This document shows, one piece after another, positions 10,822-20,132 of a stretch of 64,000 bases of DNA (the first letter of the stretch is position 1; each line of letters starts with the position of its first letter). The translations under genes and the position numbers were made by a program. Where the stretch lies: NCBI RefSeq assembly GCF_001428685.1, contig NZ_LMIK01000004.1:31701-95700 (forward strand), written 5' to 3'. The DNA comes from Lysobacter sp. Root76 (lineage in GTDB: Bacteria; Pseudomonadota; Gammaproteobacteria; Xanthomonadales; Xanthomonadaceae). A model generated the notes under the pieces. It was not told the DNA's origin. It did no database searches and worked only from the letters and a program-made list of their open reading frames with translations.

Positions 10822-10953
10822 ATGCACCCCGCTCTCGCCACCGCCCGCATCGCCGCCCTGCCGCAAGGCCGGGGCCCGGCCACGCGGTCGCTGTCGATTA
10901 CCACCACCGGTACCACCACTACCCCAGTGGTGCGGACGGGCGTGTCCAACTGA
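10822..10953 (+). CDS. thrL: thr operon leader peptide (threonine-rich)
   Basis: A 43-codon frame ending 88 bp before thrA. Its middle reads SLSITTTGTTTTPVV: seven Thr codons and one Ile codon within a short stretch, the same logic as the E. coli thr leader (ITTTITITT). Threonine- or isoleucine-starved ribosomes would stall here and shift the folding of the RNA that follows. The frame stops (TGA 10951-10953) exactly in the loop of an alternative hairpin. It is too short for most gene finders. The Thr/Ile run is far beyond chance; the start codon is less certain. Confidence 0.85.
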   Translation: MHPALATARIAALPQGRGPATRSLSITTTGTTTTPVVRTGVSN

Positions 10954-10989
10954 TCCAAACACGCCGCTCCGCACCCGATCCGGGTGCGG
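10914..10989 (+). promoter_or_regulatory. thr attenuator: mutually exclusive hairpins
   Basis: Three stems can be drawn. CACCACT/AGTGGTG (10914-10932) lies on the Thr codons. GGGCGTGT pairs with ACACGCC (about 10938-10965), extended by CGGA/TCCG, and would act as antiterminator. CCGCACCCG/CGGGTGCGG (10969-10989, 9 bp, 3-base loop) would be the terminator stem. The antiterminator uses the first bases of the terminator's left arm, so they exclude one another. No U-run follows the last stem, so the exact termination mode is uncertain. Confidence 0.65.
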
Positions 10990-11041
10990 CCTGCCGGCCT
11001 CCCCCGAGTCGCGCCGCGGAGCCCCAAACGGAGCTCTCGCC

Positions 11042-13549
11042 ATGTCGTCCGCGCCACCCTCGTCCGCCGCTGTTGCCGTCGCCGCACCCGCCTGCCACGT
11101 GCACAAGTTCGGCGGCAGCAGCGTCGCCGACGCCGCCCGCTACCGCGCCGTCCCACCGCTGATCGACGACGGCGCGTCCGCGCGCCTGGTGGTGGTCTCG
11201 GCGATGCAGGGCGTGACCGACGCCCTGGTCGAGCTGGCCGCCGCCGCGCGCGCGGGCCGTGCCTTGGAACCCGCCCTCTCCAGCCTGTCCCAGCGCCACC
11301 TCGATGCCGCCGCCGAGCTCGATCCCGATGGCCGCCACCGCGTGGCGCAGGCGCTGCGGCGCGAACTCGCCGCGCTGCACGCGCAGTTGGACCGCTTGGT
11401 CGTCGGACGCTGGCCCGAAGAACAGGCCCAGCGCATCGCCGCCGCCCTGCCGGGCCTGGGCGAAGTGCTGTCCTCGTACCTGATGCACGCCGCGCTCGGC
11501 GGCGACGCCGCCGGCTGGCAGCGGCTGGACGCGCGCGAGGTGCTGGTCGTGCATCCCGGCGAAATGGGCGTGGCCGTGGATTGGGACGCCAGCCGCGCGC
11601 GCCTGCGCGACTGGCGCGCGCGCCACCCCGGCGATCGCATCGTCGTCACCGGCTACGTCGCCCGCGACGCAGACGGCGAGGCCACCACCCTGGGCCGCAA
11701 CGGCAGCGACTACTCCGCCGCGATCTTCGCCCACCTGTTCGACGCCGACGCGCTGACCATCTGGACCGACGTCGACGGCGTGCTTTCGGCCGACCCGCGC
11801 CTGGTGCCCGACGCGGTCTGCCTGCCGTCGATGTCCTACGCCGAAGCCTGCGAACTGGCCTACTTCGGCGCCAAGGTGCTGCACCCGCAGACCCTGGCGC
11901 CGGTGCAGCAGCGCGGTATCCCGCTGCGCATCCGCAACGCCCGCAACCCGCAGGCGCCGGGCACCCTGATCAGCACCACGCCCTCGGCCGACGGCGCGCC
12001 GGTCAAGGGCCTGAGCCTGGTCCACGACCTGGCGGTGCTGGAGCTGATCGGCAACGGCATGGTCGGCGTGCCCGGCACCGCCGAGCGCCTGTTCGGCGCG
12101 CTGCGCGGCGCCGGCGTGTCGGTGACCATGATCTCGCAGGGCTCGTCCGAGCATTCGATCTGCTGCGTGGTGCGCGCCGACCAGGCCCAGCGCGGACGCG
12201 AGGCCATCGTCGCCGCCTTCGCCGACGCCATGGCCGACGGCCAGGCCCAGGAAGTCAGCGTCACCCCCGACGTGTGCGTGCTGGCTGCGGTCGGCGACGG
12301 CATGGTCGGCACCCCGGGCGTGGCCGCACGCCTGCTCGGCGGGCTGGCGCAGGCGCGGGTCAACGTACGCGCGATCGCCCAGGGCGCGGGCGAGCGCAAC
12401 ATCTCGGTCGCGATCGGCGCGCGCGACGCAACGCGCGCATTGCGCGCCGCGCACTCCGCGTTCTGGCTGTCGCCGCAGTGCGTGTCGGTGGGCCTGATCG
12501 GCCCCGGCAAGGTCGGCCGCGCGCTGCTCGCGCAACTGGCGGCGGCGCAGCCGCGCTTCGAACACGACTCGCGCCTGGAACTGCGCCTGCGCGCGATCGC
12601 CGACAGCCGGCGCATGCAGCTGTCGGCCAAGGCGATGCCGCCGCAGGACGCGGTCGCCACGCTCGAAAGCGGCGAAGCCCTGGACCTGGAACGCTTCGCC
12701 GCGCACGTACGCGCCGAACACCTGCCGCACGCGCTGATCGTCGACTGCAGCGGCAGCGACGCGGTCGCTGCCTACTACCCGCAGTGGCTGGCCGCCGGCA
12801 TCCACGTGGTCACGCCCAACAAGCAGGCCGGCGCCGGCCCGCTTGCGCGCTACGAGGCGATCCGCGCCGCCACCCGCAACGGCGGCGGCAAGTTCCGCTA
12901 CGAAGCCACGGTCGGCGCCGGCCTGCCGGTGATCCAGACCCTACGTTCGCTGCTCGACACCGGCGACGAGCTCACCGAAGTCGAAGGCATCCTGTCCGGC
13001 ACCCTGGCCTGGCTGTTCAACCGCTACGACGGCAGCGCCGCGTTCTCCGAACTGGTGCGCGAAGCCCACCGCCTGGGCTACACCGAGCCCGACCCGCGCG
13101 ACGACCTGTCCGGCACCGACGTCGCCCGCAAGCTGGTGATCCTGGCGCGCGAAGCCGGGCGGCCGCTGTCGCTGGAACAGGTCGACGTCGAAAGCCTGGT
13201 CCCCGACGCGCTGCGCACAGTGTCCAAGGACGAGTTCATGGCGCGCCTGGACGAACTCGACGCGCCGCTGAAACAGCGCTTCGACGCCGCCCGCGCCGCC
13301 GGCCTGGGCCTGCGCTACCTGGCGCGGCTGGACCGCGACGGCCGCGCCAGCGTCGGCGTGGTCTCGCCGCCGCCGGGCCACGCCTCCATGCACGGCGCGC
13401 TCACCGACAACCTGATCCAGTTCCGCACCCGCCGTTACGCGGATAATCCGCTGGTGGTGCAAGGGCCCGGCGCGGGGCCGGACGTCACCGCGGCCGGCGT
13501 GTTCGGCGACATCCTTTCCATCGCGCAGACCCTCGGAGCCCGCGCATGA
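11042..13549 (+). CDS. thrA: Bifunctional aspartokinase / homoserine dehydrogenase
   Basis: Catalyses the first and third steps from aspartate to homoserine. The 835-residue chain has an N-terminal aspartokinase (motif [11 protein letters not shown]), central paired ACT domains ([13 protein letters not shown] and [13 protein letters not shown] repeats) that normally bind threonine for feedback inhibition, and a C-terminal homoserine dehydrogenase starting with the nucleotide-binding [10 protein letters not shown] and containing [13 protein letters not shown]. Length and order match ThrA. The start at 11042 follows GGAGCTCTCGCC; an Ala/Ser-rich 20-residue lead precedes the kinase motif. It overlaps thrB by four bases (ATGA). 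Control is by the leader attenuator. Confidence 0.97.
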   Translation: MSSAPPSSAAVAVAAPACHVHKFGGSSVADAARYRAVPPLIDDGASARLVVVSAMQGVTDALVELAAAARAGRALEPALSSLSQRHLDAAAELDPDGRHRVAQALRRELAALHAQLDRLVVGRWPEEQAQRIAAALPGLGEVLSSYLMHAALGGDAAGWQRLDAREVLVVHPGEMGVAVDWDASRARLRDWRARHPGDRIVVTGYVARDADGEATTLGRNGSDYSAAIFAHLFDADALTIWTDVDGVLSADPRLVPDAVCLPSMSYAEACELAYFGAKVLHPQTLAPVQQRGIPLRIRNARNPQAPGTLISTTPSADGAPVKGLSLVHDLAVLELIGNGMVGVPGTAERLFGALRGAGVSVTMISQGSSEHSICCVVRADQAQRGREAIVAAFADAMADGQAQEVSVTPDVCVLAAVGDGMVGTPGVAARLLGGLAQARVNVRAIAQGAGERNISVAIGARDATRALRAAHSAFWLSPQCVSVGLIGPGKVGRALLAQLAAAQPRFEHDSRLELRLRAIADSRRMQLSAKAMPPQDAVATLESGEALDLERFAAHVRAEHLPHALIVDCSGSDAVAAYYPQWLAAGIHVVTPNKQAGAGPLARYEAIRAATRNGGGKFRYEATVGAGLPVIQTLRSLLDTGDELTEVEGILSGTLAWLFNRYDGSAAFSELVREAHRLGYTEPDPRDDLSGTDVARKLVILAREAGRPLSLEQVDVESLVPDALRTVSKDEFMARLDELDAPLKQRFDAARAAGLGLRYLARLDRDGRASVGVVSPPPGHASMHGALTDNLIQFRTRRYADNPLVVQGPGAGPDVTAAGVFGDILSIAQTLGARA

Positions 13550-14529
13550 GCGCCGCAACACCCGGTTCGTCCCCCATCGATGCCGCGCGCACCGACGCCG
13601 CCGGCAGCGTGCGCGCGTTCGCGCCCGCCAGCGTCGGCAACATCGGCGTCGGCTTCGACCTGCTCGGCCACTCCATCGACGGCCCGCGCGACATCGCCGT
13701 GGTGCGCCGTATCGCCGCGCCGGAAGTGCGCATCGCCGCGATCCGCGGCGACGTCGCCGGCGCCGACTCACTGCCGCTGGAGGCCGCGCGCAACACCGCC
13801 GGCCAGGCCCTGATCGCGCTGCGCGACAAACTCGGCCTGGGCCACGGCTTCGAACTGGAACTGGAGAAAGGCATCCCGCTGGGCTCCGGCCTGGGCGGTT
13901 CGGCCGCCTCCTGCGTCGCCGCCGTGGTCGCGGCCAACGCCCTGCTGGACGCGCCGCTGCCGCGCGACGCGCTGTACGAATTCGCGCTGGACGGCGAGTC
14001 GGTGTCCAGCGGCAGCCGCCACGGCGACAACGTCGCGCCGATGCTGCTCGGCGGCGTGGTCATGGCCACCGCCACCCGCATGATTCCGCTGGCCGTGCCG
14101 TCCTGGCTGTACGCGGTGGTGGTGCATCCCGACCAGGTCCTGGAAACCCGGCGCGCGCGCGCCGTGCTCGCCGACCCGTATCCGCTGCACACCGTGGTCG
14201 AACAGAGCGCGCACCTGGCCTTGTTCCTGACCGGCCTGCAGCGCGGCGACGCCGGCCTGCTGCGCGAAGGCCTGGTCGACCTGCTGGTCGAACCGCGCCG
14301 CTCCCCGCTGATCCCCGGCTTCGCCGCCGTCAAAGCCGCCGCGCTCGACCACGGCGCCCTGGGCGCCAGCATCTCCGGCGCCGGCCCCAGCACCTTCGCC
14401 TGGTTCGAATCCGAAGCGCAGGCGCGCGCCGCTGCGCCGTCGATGCGCCAGGCCTTCGCCGACGCCGGTTTCGACTCGCGCGCCTACGTCACCCCGGTGG
14501 CGGGACCACGCGCGGAGTTGATCGCATGA
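13546..14529 (+). CDS. thrB: Homoserine kinase
   Basis: Phosphorylates homoserine with ATP to O-phosphohomoserine, the substrate of thrC. The 327-residue protein is a GHMP kinase: N-terminal [17 protein letters not shown] and the ATP-loop [12 protein letters not shown], with the C-terminal [10 protein letters not shown] motif. It starts inside the thrA stop and its own stop overlaps thrC, so the three are translationally coupled. Confidence 0.97.
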   Translation: MSAATPGSSPIDAARTDAAGSVRAFAPASVGNIGVGFDLLGHSIDGPRDIAVVRRIAAPEVRIAAIRGDVAGADSLPLEAARNTAGQALIALRDKLGLGHGFELELEKGIPLGSGLGGSAASCVAAVVAANALLDAPLPRDALYEFALDGESVSSGSRHGDNVAPMLLGGVVMATATRMIPLAVPSWLYAVVVHPDQVLETRRARAVLADPYPLHTVVEQSAHLALFLTGLQRGDAGLLREGLVDLLVEPRRSPLIPGFAAVKAAALDHGALGASISGAGPSTFAWFESEAQARAAAPSMRQAFADAGFDSRAYVTPVAGPRAELIA

Positions 14530-15815
14530 ACTTCTTCAGCACCCGCGGCCGAACCCCCGCGACCGCGATCGACGACGCCCTGTCCGCCGGTCTCGCGCCC
14601 GACGGCGGCCTGTACGTGCCCGAACACCTGCCCACGCTCGCCGCGCTGCCCGTCTACGACGCACTGGCCGACACCGCGCACGCCGTGCTCGCGCCCTACT
14701 TCACCCAGTCCGCCTTGCGCGAACGCCTGCCCGACCTGTGCCGCAGCGCCTACGCCTTCCCCGCACCGCTGCACCCGCTGTCGCAAGACGACGACCTGCT
14801 GCTGGAGCTGTTCCACGGCCCCACCGCCGCATTCAAGGATTACGCCGCGCGCTTCCTGGCCGAAGCCCTGGCCGGCCTGCGCCAACCCGACGCCGCGCCG
14901 ACCACCATCGTGGTCGCGACCTCCGGCGACACCGGCGCCGCGGTCGCCGCCGCATTCCACCGCCGCCCCGGCTTCCGCGTGCTGATCCTCTACCCCGACG
15001 GCCGCGTCTCGCCGCGCCAGGCCCACGGCCTGGGCTGCTGGGGCGACAACGTGCAGGCGCTGCGCGTGGACGGCGATTTCGACGACTGCCAACGCCTGGC
15101 CAAGCAAGCCCTGTCCGACACCGAACTGCGCCGCGCGCGGCCGCTGAGTTCGGCCAACAGCATCAGCCTGGGCCGGCTGCTGCCGCAGGCCGCGTACTAC
15201 GCCCACGCCGCCGTCCACCATCACCACGCCCACGGCACTCCGCTGAACTTCATCGTGCCCACCGGCAACCTCGGCAACGCCTGCGCTGCAGTGGTCGCCC
15301 AACGCATGGGCCTGCCGATCGGCGAGATCCGCCTGGCCACCAACGCCAACGACACCCTGCCGCGCTACTTGAACGGCGCCGACTACGCACCGCAGCCGAC
15401 CCGCGCGACCCTGGCCAACGCCATGGACGTCGGCGCACCCAGCAACGTCGAACGCCTGCGCCACTGGTTCGACGACGACAACGCACTGCGCGCCGCCATC
15501 CACGCCACCGCCGTCGACGACGCCACCATCACCCAAACCATCCGCCACGCCCCTCAGCGCCACGGCGTAGTGCCCTGCCCGCACACCGCCACCGGCCTGC
15601 ACCTGCTGGAACGCCTGCGCTCGGAAGGCGACACCCGCCCCTGGGCCGTGGTCGCCACCGCGCACCCGGCCAAGTTCGACAGCATCGTCGAGCCCCTGGT
15701 CGGCCACCCGGTCGAACCCCCACCGGCCCTGGCCGCCGCCCTCGCCCGCCCAGCCTCGGCCGACCCGCTGCCCGCCGACTACCCCGCCCTGCGCGAACAC
15801 CTGCTCCACCGATAA
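14526..15815 (+). CDS. thrC: Threonine synthase
   Basis: A pyridoxal-phosphate enzyme that turns O-phosphohomoserine into threonine. The 429-residue protein has the PLP-lysine block [15 protein letters not shown] and the substrate segment TSGDTGAA, and starts with the family's FFSTRG. It is the last gene of the thr operon; downstream are only REP palindromes, which may end or stabilise the transcript. The ATG overlaps the thrB stop. Confidence 0.97.
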   Translation: MNFFSTRGRTPATAIDDALSAGLAPDGGLYVPEHLPTLAALPVYDALADTAHAVLAPYFTQSALRERLPDLCRSAYAFPAPLHPLSQDDDLLLELFHGPTAAFKDYAARFLAEALAGLRQPDAAPTTIVVATSGDTGAAVAAAFHRRPGFRVLILYPDGRVSPRQAHGLGCWGDNVQALRVDGDFDDCQRLAKQALSDTELRRARPLSSANSISLGRLLPQAAYYAHAAVHHHHAHGTPLNFIVPTGNLGNACAAVVAQRMGLPIGEIRLATNANDTLPRYLNGADYAPQPTRATLANAMDVGAPSNVERLRHWFDDDNALRAAIHATAVDDATITQTIRHAPQRHGVVPCPHTATGLHLLERLRSEGDTRPWAVVATAHPAKFDSIVEPLVGHPVEPPPALAAALARPASADPLPADYPALREHLLHR

Positions 15816-15830
15816 ACACCACACTGCTCT

Positions 15831-15855
15831 GGGGTAGGAGCGGCGTAAGCCGCGA
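15831..15855 (+). repeat. REP palindrome 5
   Basis: GGGGTAGGAGCGGCGTAAGC then CGCGA: the plus-orientation form of the repeats at 4340-4646, right after the thrC stop. Confidence 0.85.
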
Positions 15856-15874
15856 CCCGCCTTCGCCGCTCTCT

Positions 15875-15897
15875 GTGGGAGCGGCGTAAGCCGCGAT
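15875..15897 (+). repeat. REP palindrome 6
   Basis: GTGGGAGCGGCGTAAGCCGC then GAT: second direct copy 44 bp downstream of the first, same orientation. Confidence 0.85.
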
Positions 15898-15909
15898 CGC
15901 CTCGAGCGA

Positions 15910-16031
15910 AGGAAGTCCGCAACCGGCCCAAGGATCAGCTCGGGCAAACTCTCAGCGATGCACGAGCGCATCCGCTCCCAGGCTTCCGCATCCATGGACG
16001 GACGCGCGAGCCCTTCGGCCTTCGCCGCCGT
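15910..16031 (-). pseudogene. Truncated duplicate of the antibiotic-biosynthesis-monooxygenase-like gene (C-terminal ~40 codons)
   Basis: About 120 bp nearly identical to the 3' part of the intact gene at 18405-18734: the same EAWERMRSCIAESLPELIL-coding stretch and flanks, with a few substitutions. Homology stops abruptly after the TTCGCCGCCG equivalent at 16031, so the N-terminal two-thirds are missing. It is a decayed partial duplication, not a gene. Confidence 0.85.
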
Positions 16032-16049
16032 CGCGCGCCCTCACCCCAA

Positions 16050-16075
16050 CCCCTCTCCCGCGAGCGGGAGCGGGG
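16050..16075. repeat. Short palindromic repeat (CTCCCGC/GCGGGAG)
   Basis: CTCCCGC-GA-GCGGGAG flanked by CCCC and GGGG, with CCTCACCCCAA before it. The motif resembles a palindrome widely scattered between genes in xanthomonads. Confidence 0.55.
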
Positions 16076-16140
16076 CTTAAAAGCGGTTGGGGCTGGCAAG
16101 TGCAGGGGGGCGCGAGGCGGTTCGCTGCGCTCGCCGCGTC

Positions 16141-16776
16141 CTACTTGCCCTTCATCGCGAAGCTGCCCAGGGCCTTGCGGTAGGCGGCGGAGTAAGCGCC
16201 CAGATAATCGGGGCAGCGCGCCTGCGGGTCGTTGCGTTTCTGCTCGGCGCAGGCTTCCGATTCTTCGGCTACGCGGTCCAGGGATTTCATCGCCAGGATC
16301 AGCGATCTCCAGGAGATGCCCAGTTCGTACACAGCGCGCGAGCGCCCGTCGACGCATACGGCCAGGAAGGTGAGCATGCGGCCGTCCAGGGCGAAGGGCT
16401 TGTCCACGGGCGTGGTCGCGCAACCGGGGTTGAGGTCGGTGACGGTGAAGTTGGCGTTGGGGTAGCGCTGCTTGGCTGCGTCCAGAACGGACTGGCCGGC
16501 CTCGGACTTGCCCTTGTAGAGCACGCTCAGCGCGTAGGTGTCGTAACCGCTCAGGCCGATCACCATGACCGTGTTGCGCTTTTCCTTCTTGTCGCGGTAT
16601 TCCTCCCACTCGATATCGCCGTAGGTGTTGCTGGGCGCGATGTAGGAGAAGGCGTAGTAGTCCTTGTCGAACTGCCCGGCCGGCGAGCGCGAGCCGACGT
16701 GCTTGTAGTTTTCGGTTTGCGCGGCGGCATTGGCCGACGCGGCCAGTAGCGCGATTGCGCACAGCCACTTCCACAT
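16141..16776 (-). CDS. Exported hypothetical protein
   Basis: A 211-residue protein with a clear signal peptide (MWKWLCAIALLAASANAAAQ, cleavage near 20). The mature part is mostly polar, with four cysteines (NPGCATTP, AVCVDG, EACAEQ, ARCPDY), likely disulfide-bonded in the periplasm. No catalytic motif or family recognised. The start at 16776 is the one that gives the signal. It lies in a segment bounded by two copies of the ABM-like sequence. Confidence 0.7.
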   Translation of the reverse strand: MWKWLCAIALLAASANAAAQTENYKHVGSRSPAGQFDKDYYAFSYIAPSNTYGDIEWEEYRDKKEKRNTVMVIGLSGYDTYALSVLYKGKSEAGQSVLDAAKQRYPNANFTVTDLNPGCATTPVDKPFALDGRMLTFLAVCVDGRSRAVYELGISWRSLILAMKSLDRVAEESEACAEQKRNDPQARCPDYLGAYSAAYRKALGSFAMKGK

Positions 16777-17118
16777 TCTTGCGTTCCCCCTGATAAGCCG
16801 GCCGCGGCGCGGCCGGCGGTGTGGCGTTCAGGCGCCGACGATCTCGCCCGTTTGCATGTCCAGCGCCGCCAAGCCCCCACTAGCGGCGATGCCGAGTGTT
16901 TCATGTTCGGTGGCGCGCTAGGGAGTGCGCTTTTTCTAGGACGCTCCGCGAAAGCGCACTCTGACCCTTCTTTGGCGACCTGGACTCGCGCGCTCAAGGG
17001 CGCATACCGCCATCAAGGTGAGCGAGGCCCTCCCGCGAACCTAGATCGCCGCGAACGCCAAAAACGGCCGCGGCGACAAACCAGGAAACGAGATCGCGCC
17101 GCTAACAACCGGCCGGCA
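16777..17118. other. Interval with a hairpin repeat and possible gene debris
   Basis: Holds the 45-bp hairpin repeat at 16923. On the minus strand, 16828-16915 reads out HETLGIAASGGLAALDMQTG then EIVGA and a stop, with a TAG immediately before it. It could be the tail of a lost gene cut by the repeat, but it is too short to assign. Nothing else supported. Confidence 0.4.
16923..16967 (+). repeat. 45-bp hairpin repeat, left copy
   Basis: GAGTGCGCTTTTTCTAGGAC followed by GCTCCGCGAAAGCGCACTC and TGACCC. GTGCGCTTT pairs with AAAGCGCAC. The copy at 18312-18354 shares about 40 positions. Confidence 0.85.
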
Positions 17119-18222
17119 TCATTTCCCCAGCTCAACAAAATACACCTGCCTACCATCCCGCTTTTTTGGGTCGGCCTTTGCCGCCATCGTCAGCTCGCGG
17201 TACTGGATCTTGGTCAAGAGTTGGCTGAGTTTCGGAAAACCGCGCGCCGCGGCATTGGCCTTCTCCATGTCCCCCGGAATGGCCTGAATGCGGATGAGGT
17301 CGTAACCGGTCAGCGCGCAATTCACCTGATCGCTTTTGATGCGTTCGCAACTCTTCTCGGTGAAGCTGGCGGCGGGGTTCTCGGCAAACAAGCCGTCGAT
17401 CAGCAAAACTTCCCCGGGCCTTGCCGTGAACGATGCGAAAGGCGTCGCCAGCGTCGCTTGGACTTCAACGCCGCTCACGTCCACTTTTTTTGTCGTTTCA
17501 TAGTATCCGGCGGCGCGGCTCTGGCTGGTCACGTTATCGGTGTAAGTGCCCCATTGAACGCACTGGTCGCTTCCGGCTATCACCATCGTGCAATAGTTGG
17601 ATTTCACCGCATCGGTGACATAGGCGGCATTGCGCCATTCCTGACCCTTCTCATATTCGGAGAACGTGGTTTCCCTGAAAGAGACCTGGCCGATTTTGGA
17701 GGCCCCGCCTGTGCCGCGGCTCGCGCCTGTTTTGGGCGCGCGCGTCCGGGGCAACGTATAGCTGGCGCCGGTCAGCGTGTAGGTTCCCGGGGCAACGATG
17801 TACACCATGTACCGTGTGCCATCCGACACGAAACTGAAAAAAGAGCGGTCGAGCTCTCCGTTCTTGAAATCCGAGTCGTTTCCAACGGTAAAAAAGCTTC
17901 CGGGCTGCTGCCCTTTCCAGACCGATGTGGAGGTGCGGTCGGTTACGTATGTCCCCGTTCTGCTGGATGTATACAGCGCGCTGTTGTCGATCATCGCGTC
18001 CTTGTTGGGATACTTATGATCGAGATTGATCGTTGCGGTGACGACCATGCTCATGCCGTTCTGAAGAGCATCCAGAAAAAGCTGGTCGGTCAGTGCGGCA
18101 TTGTGGGCTGCGTCCGTTTGCTTCTTTTTCGCATGGGCAGGCATGGCTACGCACGCCACCATTGCCGCAACGGCCACCCCACTACAAAGCCGTGATGCAA
18201 GATCGGAATGGATTTTCGTCAT
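17119..18222 (-). CDS. Exported hypothetical protein, compositionally distinct
   Basis: A 367-residue protein with a signal peptide (to about MPAHA, residue 31) and a mature part of mixed beta-rich character. It has several Tyr/Thr-rich strands (GTRYMVYIVAPGTYTLTGAS) and a few cysteines. It reads like a periplasmic or surface protein but shows no known motif. Its GC content is visibly lower, and its codons less G/C-biased, than those of its neighbours. It is bracketed by the hairpin repeats at 16923 and 18312, which suggests it was acquired as a unit. The start at 18222 follows GGGGGGC-like purines, so it is plausible but not decisive. Confidence 0.7.
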   Translation of the reverse strand: MTKIHSDLASRLCSGVAVAAMVACVAMPAHAKKKQTDAAHNAALTDQLFLDALQNGMSMVVTATINLDHKYPNKDAMIDNSALYTSSRTGTYVTDRTSTSVWKGQQPGSFFTVGNDSDFKNGELDRSFFSFVSDGTRYMVYIVAPGTYTLTGASYTLPRTRAPKTGASRGTGGASKIGQVSFRETTFSEYEKGQEWRNAAYVTDAVKSNYCTMVIAGSDQCVQWGTYTDNVTSQSRAAGYYETTKKVDVSGVEVQATLATPFASFTARPGEVLLIDGLFAENPAASFTEKSCERIKSDQVNCALTGYDLIRIQAIPGDMEKANAAARGFPKLSQLLTKIQYRELTMAAKADPKKRDGRQVYFVELGK

Positions 18223-18311
18223 AAGCCCCCCACGTTTGAAGTTTCATTCAACGGTATCACGCTCCGCGCGCGTCGCCTGCGCCGGGGAAACTGTTGCGGC
18301 GGAAACAGGGG

Positions 18312-18354
18312 AAAATGCTTTTTCCAGGACGCTCCGCGAAAGCGCACTCCGACC
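18312..18354 (+). repeat. 45-bp hairpin repeat, right copy
   Basis: TGCTTTTTCCAGGACGCTCC, GCGAAAGCGCACTCCGACCC: direct repeat of 16923-16967, lacking only the outermost GAGTGC arm. Confidence 0.85.
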
Positions 18355-18404
18355 CATCTTTGTTGAGTCATTTTCCAAGCAGGATGTCTGCACGTCGCTA
18401 GGCA

Positions 18405-18734
18405 TCAGCCACGCGGAAGCGGGGCAAGAAAGTCCGCCACCGGCTCAAGGATCAGCTCGGGCAGACTCTCGGCGATGCACGAGCGCATCCGCTCCCACGC
18501 CTCCGCATCCACGGACGGACGCGCGAGCCCTTCGGCCTTCGCCGCCGCCGACGGCCACTGCGTGTAGCTGTACCAGATGTCATCCGGCCCCCGGTGCAAG
18601 CGCGACCCGAGCGAGCCCCGTTCGGTCCGCAGCAAATGCGTCACCCGCGACCAGGCATCGACGAACGTCGGCTCGGAGCCGGGGTGCAGGCGCCAACGAT
18701 AGAGGGCGCAGAAGGCGGGGCTGTCGTTGCTCAT
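18405..18734 (-). CDS. Antibiotic biosynthesis monooxygenase (ABM)-like small protein
   Basis: A 109-residue protein resembling the ABM/dimeric alpha-beta barrel fold: FCALYRWRLHPGSEPTFVDAW, then LLRTERGSLGSRLHR, YSYTQWPS and a C-terminal helix. Family members are small cofactor-free monooxygenases or heme-degrading-type enzymes, and many are simply binding proteins. Start at 18734 (MSNDSPAF) follows GGGAGAAGAGG. Its 3' third is duplicated at 15910. No dedicated partner gene is adjacent, so the substrate is unknown. Confidence 0.75.
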   Translation of the reverse strand: MSNDSPAFCALYRWRLHPGSEPTFVDAWSRVTHLLRTERGSLGSRLHRGPDDIWYSYTQWPSAAAKAEGLARPSVDAEAWERMRSCIAESLPELILEPVADFLAPLPRG

Positions 18735-18806
18735 CCTCTTCTCCCACAAGGTAGCTGCTGTGACGGCAACTTCGCATTGGCTACCGCTCTTTGGCCGTAA
18801 GGGCTA

Positions 18807-19094
18807 TCAGGCGCCGTGGTCCGGTGCGTCCTCGCCCCAGGCAACACCCTTGGCGCTGACCTCCAGCCCCGCATAGCGTTGGACCAAGGCCCATGCCCCG
18901 TCGGTGGTGTCGTACTCGACGATTTCGTAATCGCGGCCGCAGGACTGCCAGCTTCCGCAGGGGGCTGCATTTGGAGCCGCATCCCACGGGATAGCGGAAA
19001 GACGTCGAAGCTCATCCCAGGCAGCCTCGATCGTAGAGAACTCGCCGATGGGTTCGGCGTGGCTCTGGTCTTCCACCACAAAGATCTTCGGCAT
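18807..19094 (-). CDS. Small conserved-looking hypothetical protein
   Basis: A 95-residue, mostly acidic soluble protein (MPKIFVVEDQSHAEPIGEFS). It has no signal peptide, two cysteines (APCGSWQSCGRD) and a W/Y-rich end. I do not recognise the family. It has the same orientation as the hydrolase upstream, but a hairpin lies between them, so cotranscription is doubtful. Confidence 0.55.
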   Translation of the reverse strand: MPKIFVVEDQSHAEPIGEFSTIEAAWDELRRLSAIPWDAAPNAAPCGSWQSCGRDYEIVEYDTTDGAWALVQRYAGLEVSAKGVAWGEDAPDHGA

Positions 19095-19149
19095 GAGCGC
19101 GATCAGGTCATGGGACTTCAGGCCATTTTTCCATACGTGGCTTGAAAGC

Positions 19150-19176
19150 GAGAGGCCCGCCGATGGGCGGGCCTCT
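19150..19176 (-). terminator. Likely terminator of the alpha/beta hydrolase gene
   Basis: GAGGCCCGCC and GGCGGGCCTC form a 10-bp stem around a 4-base loop, 50 bp after the hydrolase stop. The tail has only CTTTC, so it is a weak version of an intrinsic terminator. Confidence 0.6.
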
Positions 19177-19226
19177 CTGCAGTACGGGGAGATGCGGGAT
19201 CGCTGCCTGGGCCCGCGGTCCTCGAG

Positions 19227-20069
19227 TTACCGCGCCGGGCTTGCCGTGTCCGCTCCGGGCGAGACCGCGCGGATCGCGTCGGCGACGGCCTTCGGGTTTT
19301 CGCGATGGATGTTATGCCCGGTGGCGAAATAGCGGTGCGTGCCCTGGCTGAAGCTTGCGAACAGGGCGGCGTGCTGCGCTTTCCACAGCGCTTTGCCCTG
19401 CGCGGTTTCCTCGAACACGAACGGCTGGTCCGCGACCTGGGTGGAGGTCAGCAAGGCCACCGGCACGTCGGGCATGGCGCGCGGGGCGGCGGCGTCGGCG
19501 CTGTCCAGCTGGGCGATCAACAGTGCGTAGTCGGCGCGCAGGGGCGGCGGCAGCATCGCCAGCAGCGCTTTGTCGTCGGCGGTTACGCGGTCGCGGTCCG
19601 CCGCCATGAAGGCGTGCCGTTGCTGCATCGTGGCCGGGTCCACCAGCACCAGTGCCTGCACGCGCTGCGGATACTTGCGTGCGAACTCGGTGACCAGCAG
19701 GCCGCCGTAGGAATGGCCCACCAGCACCACCTTGCGGCCCGGTGCGAGCGAATCGATCACCGCGCCCAGGTCTTGCAGGTGCGCGTCGATCGTCTTGGAC
19801 TTGCCGTCGGTGCCCGACTGGCCCAGCCCGGCGCGCGCGTAGGCGACGCAGCGGCACTGCGCGCCCAGGTCGGCGATCACGTCCTTCCACACGCCCGCGC
19901 CCTGACCGAAACCGGATTCGAAGACGACCGCCGTGGCGCCATCCCCCTGTTGCTCGGCCTGCAAGGTGTAGCCCGGGCGGTGCACTTCGGCGCCACCGGC
20001 CTGCGCGACCGTCGTGCCCAACATGGCTGCCACCAGCAGCGTGGCTTGTGCCGCAAATTCCTTGATCAT
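19227..20069 (-). CDS. Exported alpha/beta hydrolase
   Basis: A 280-residue protein with a signal peptide (to about residue 24, TTVAQAGG). Its alpha/beta hydrolase core has the nucleophile elbow GHSYGG with Ser120, the oxyanion-region FESGFGQGAGVW, and a C-terminal catalytic His candidate at ATGHNIH. It would act as an esterase or related hydrolase outside the cytoplasm; the substrate is unknown. The start at 20069 (MIKEFAAQA) has GGGAAGGG upstream. Neighbours give no pathway clue. Confidence 0.85.
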   Translation of the reverse strand: MIKEFAAQATLLVAAMLGTTVAQAGGAEVHRPGYTLQAEQQGDGATAVVFESGFGQGAGVWKDVIADLGAQCRCVAYARAGLGQSGTDGKSKTIDAHLQDLGAVIDSLAPGRKVVLVGHSYGGLLVTEFARKYPQRVQALVLVDPATMQQRHAFMAADRDRVTADDKALLAMLPPPLRADYALLIAQLDSADAAAPRAMPDVPVALLTSTQVADQPFVFEETAQGKALWKAQHAALFASFSQGTHRYFATGHNIHRENPKAVADAIRAVSPGADTASPAR

Positions 20070-20132
20070 TCCCTTCCCCTGATAGGTGCGCGACCGTCTG
20101 GGCCAGCGCGGCAGTCGTCGTATGCGGCGGGC

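Larger units (their letters stand above)
15816..16140. other. Repeat- and remnant-filled interval after thrC
   Basis: Contains two REP palindromes, a truncated copy of the gene at 18405-18734 and a short palindrome with the xanthomonad-type CCCCTCTCCCGC core. No intact gene is present. Confidence 0.8.

Noticed and set aside
10919..12805. Long frame opposite thrA.
   Set aside because: Antisense shadow of thrA with low-complexity composition and no motif.
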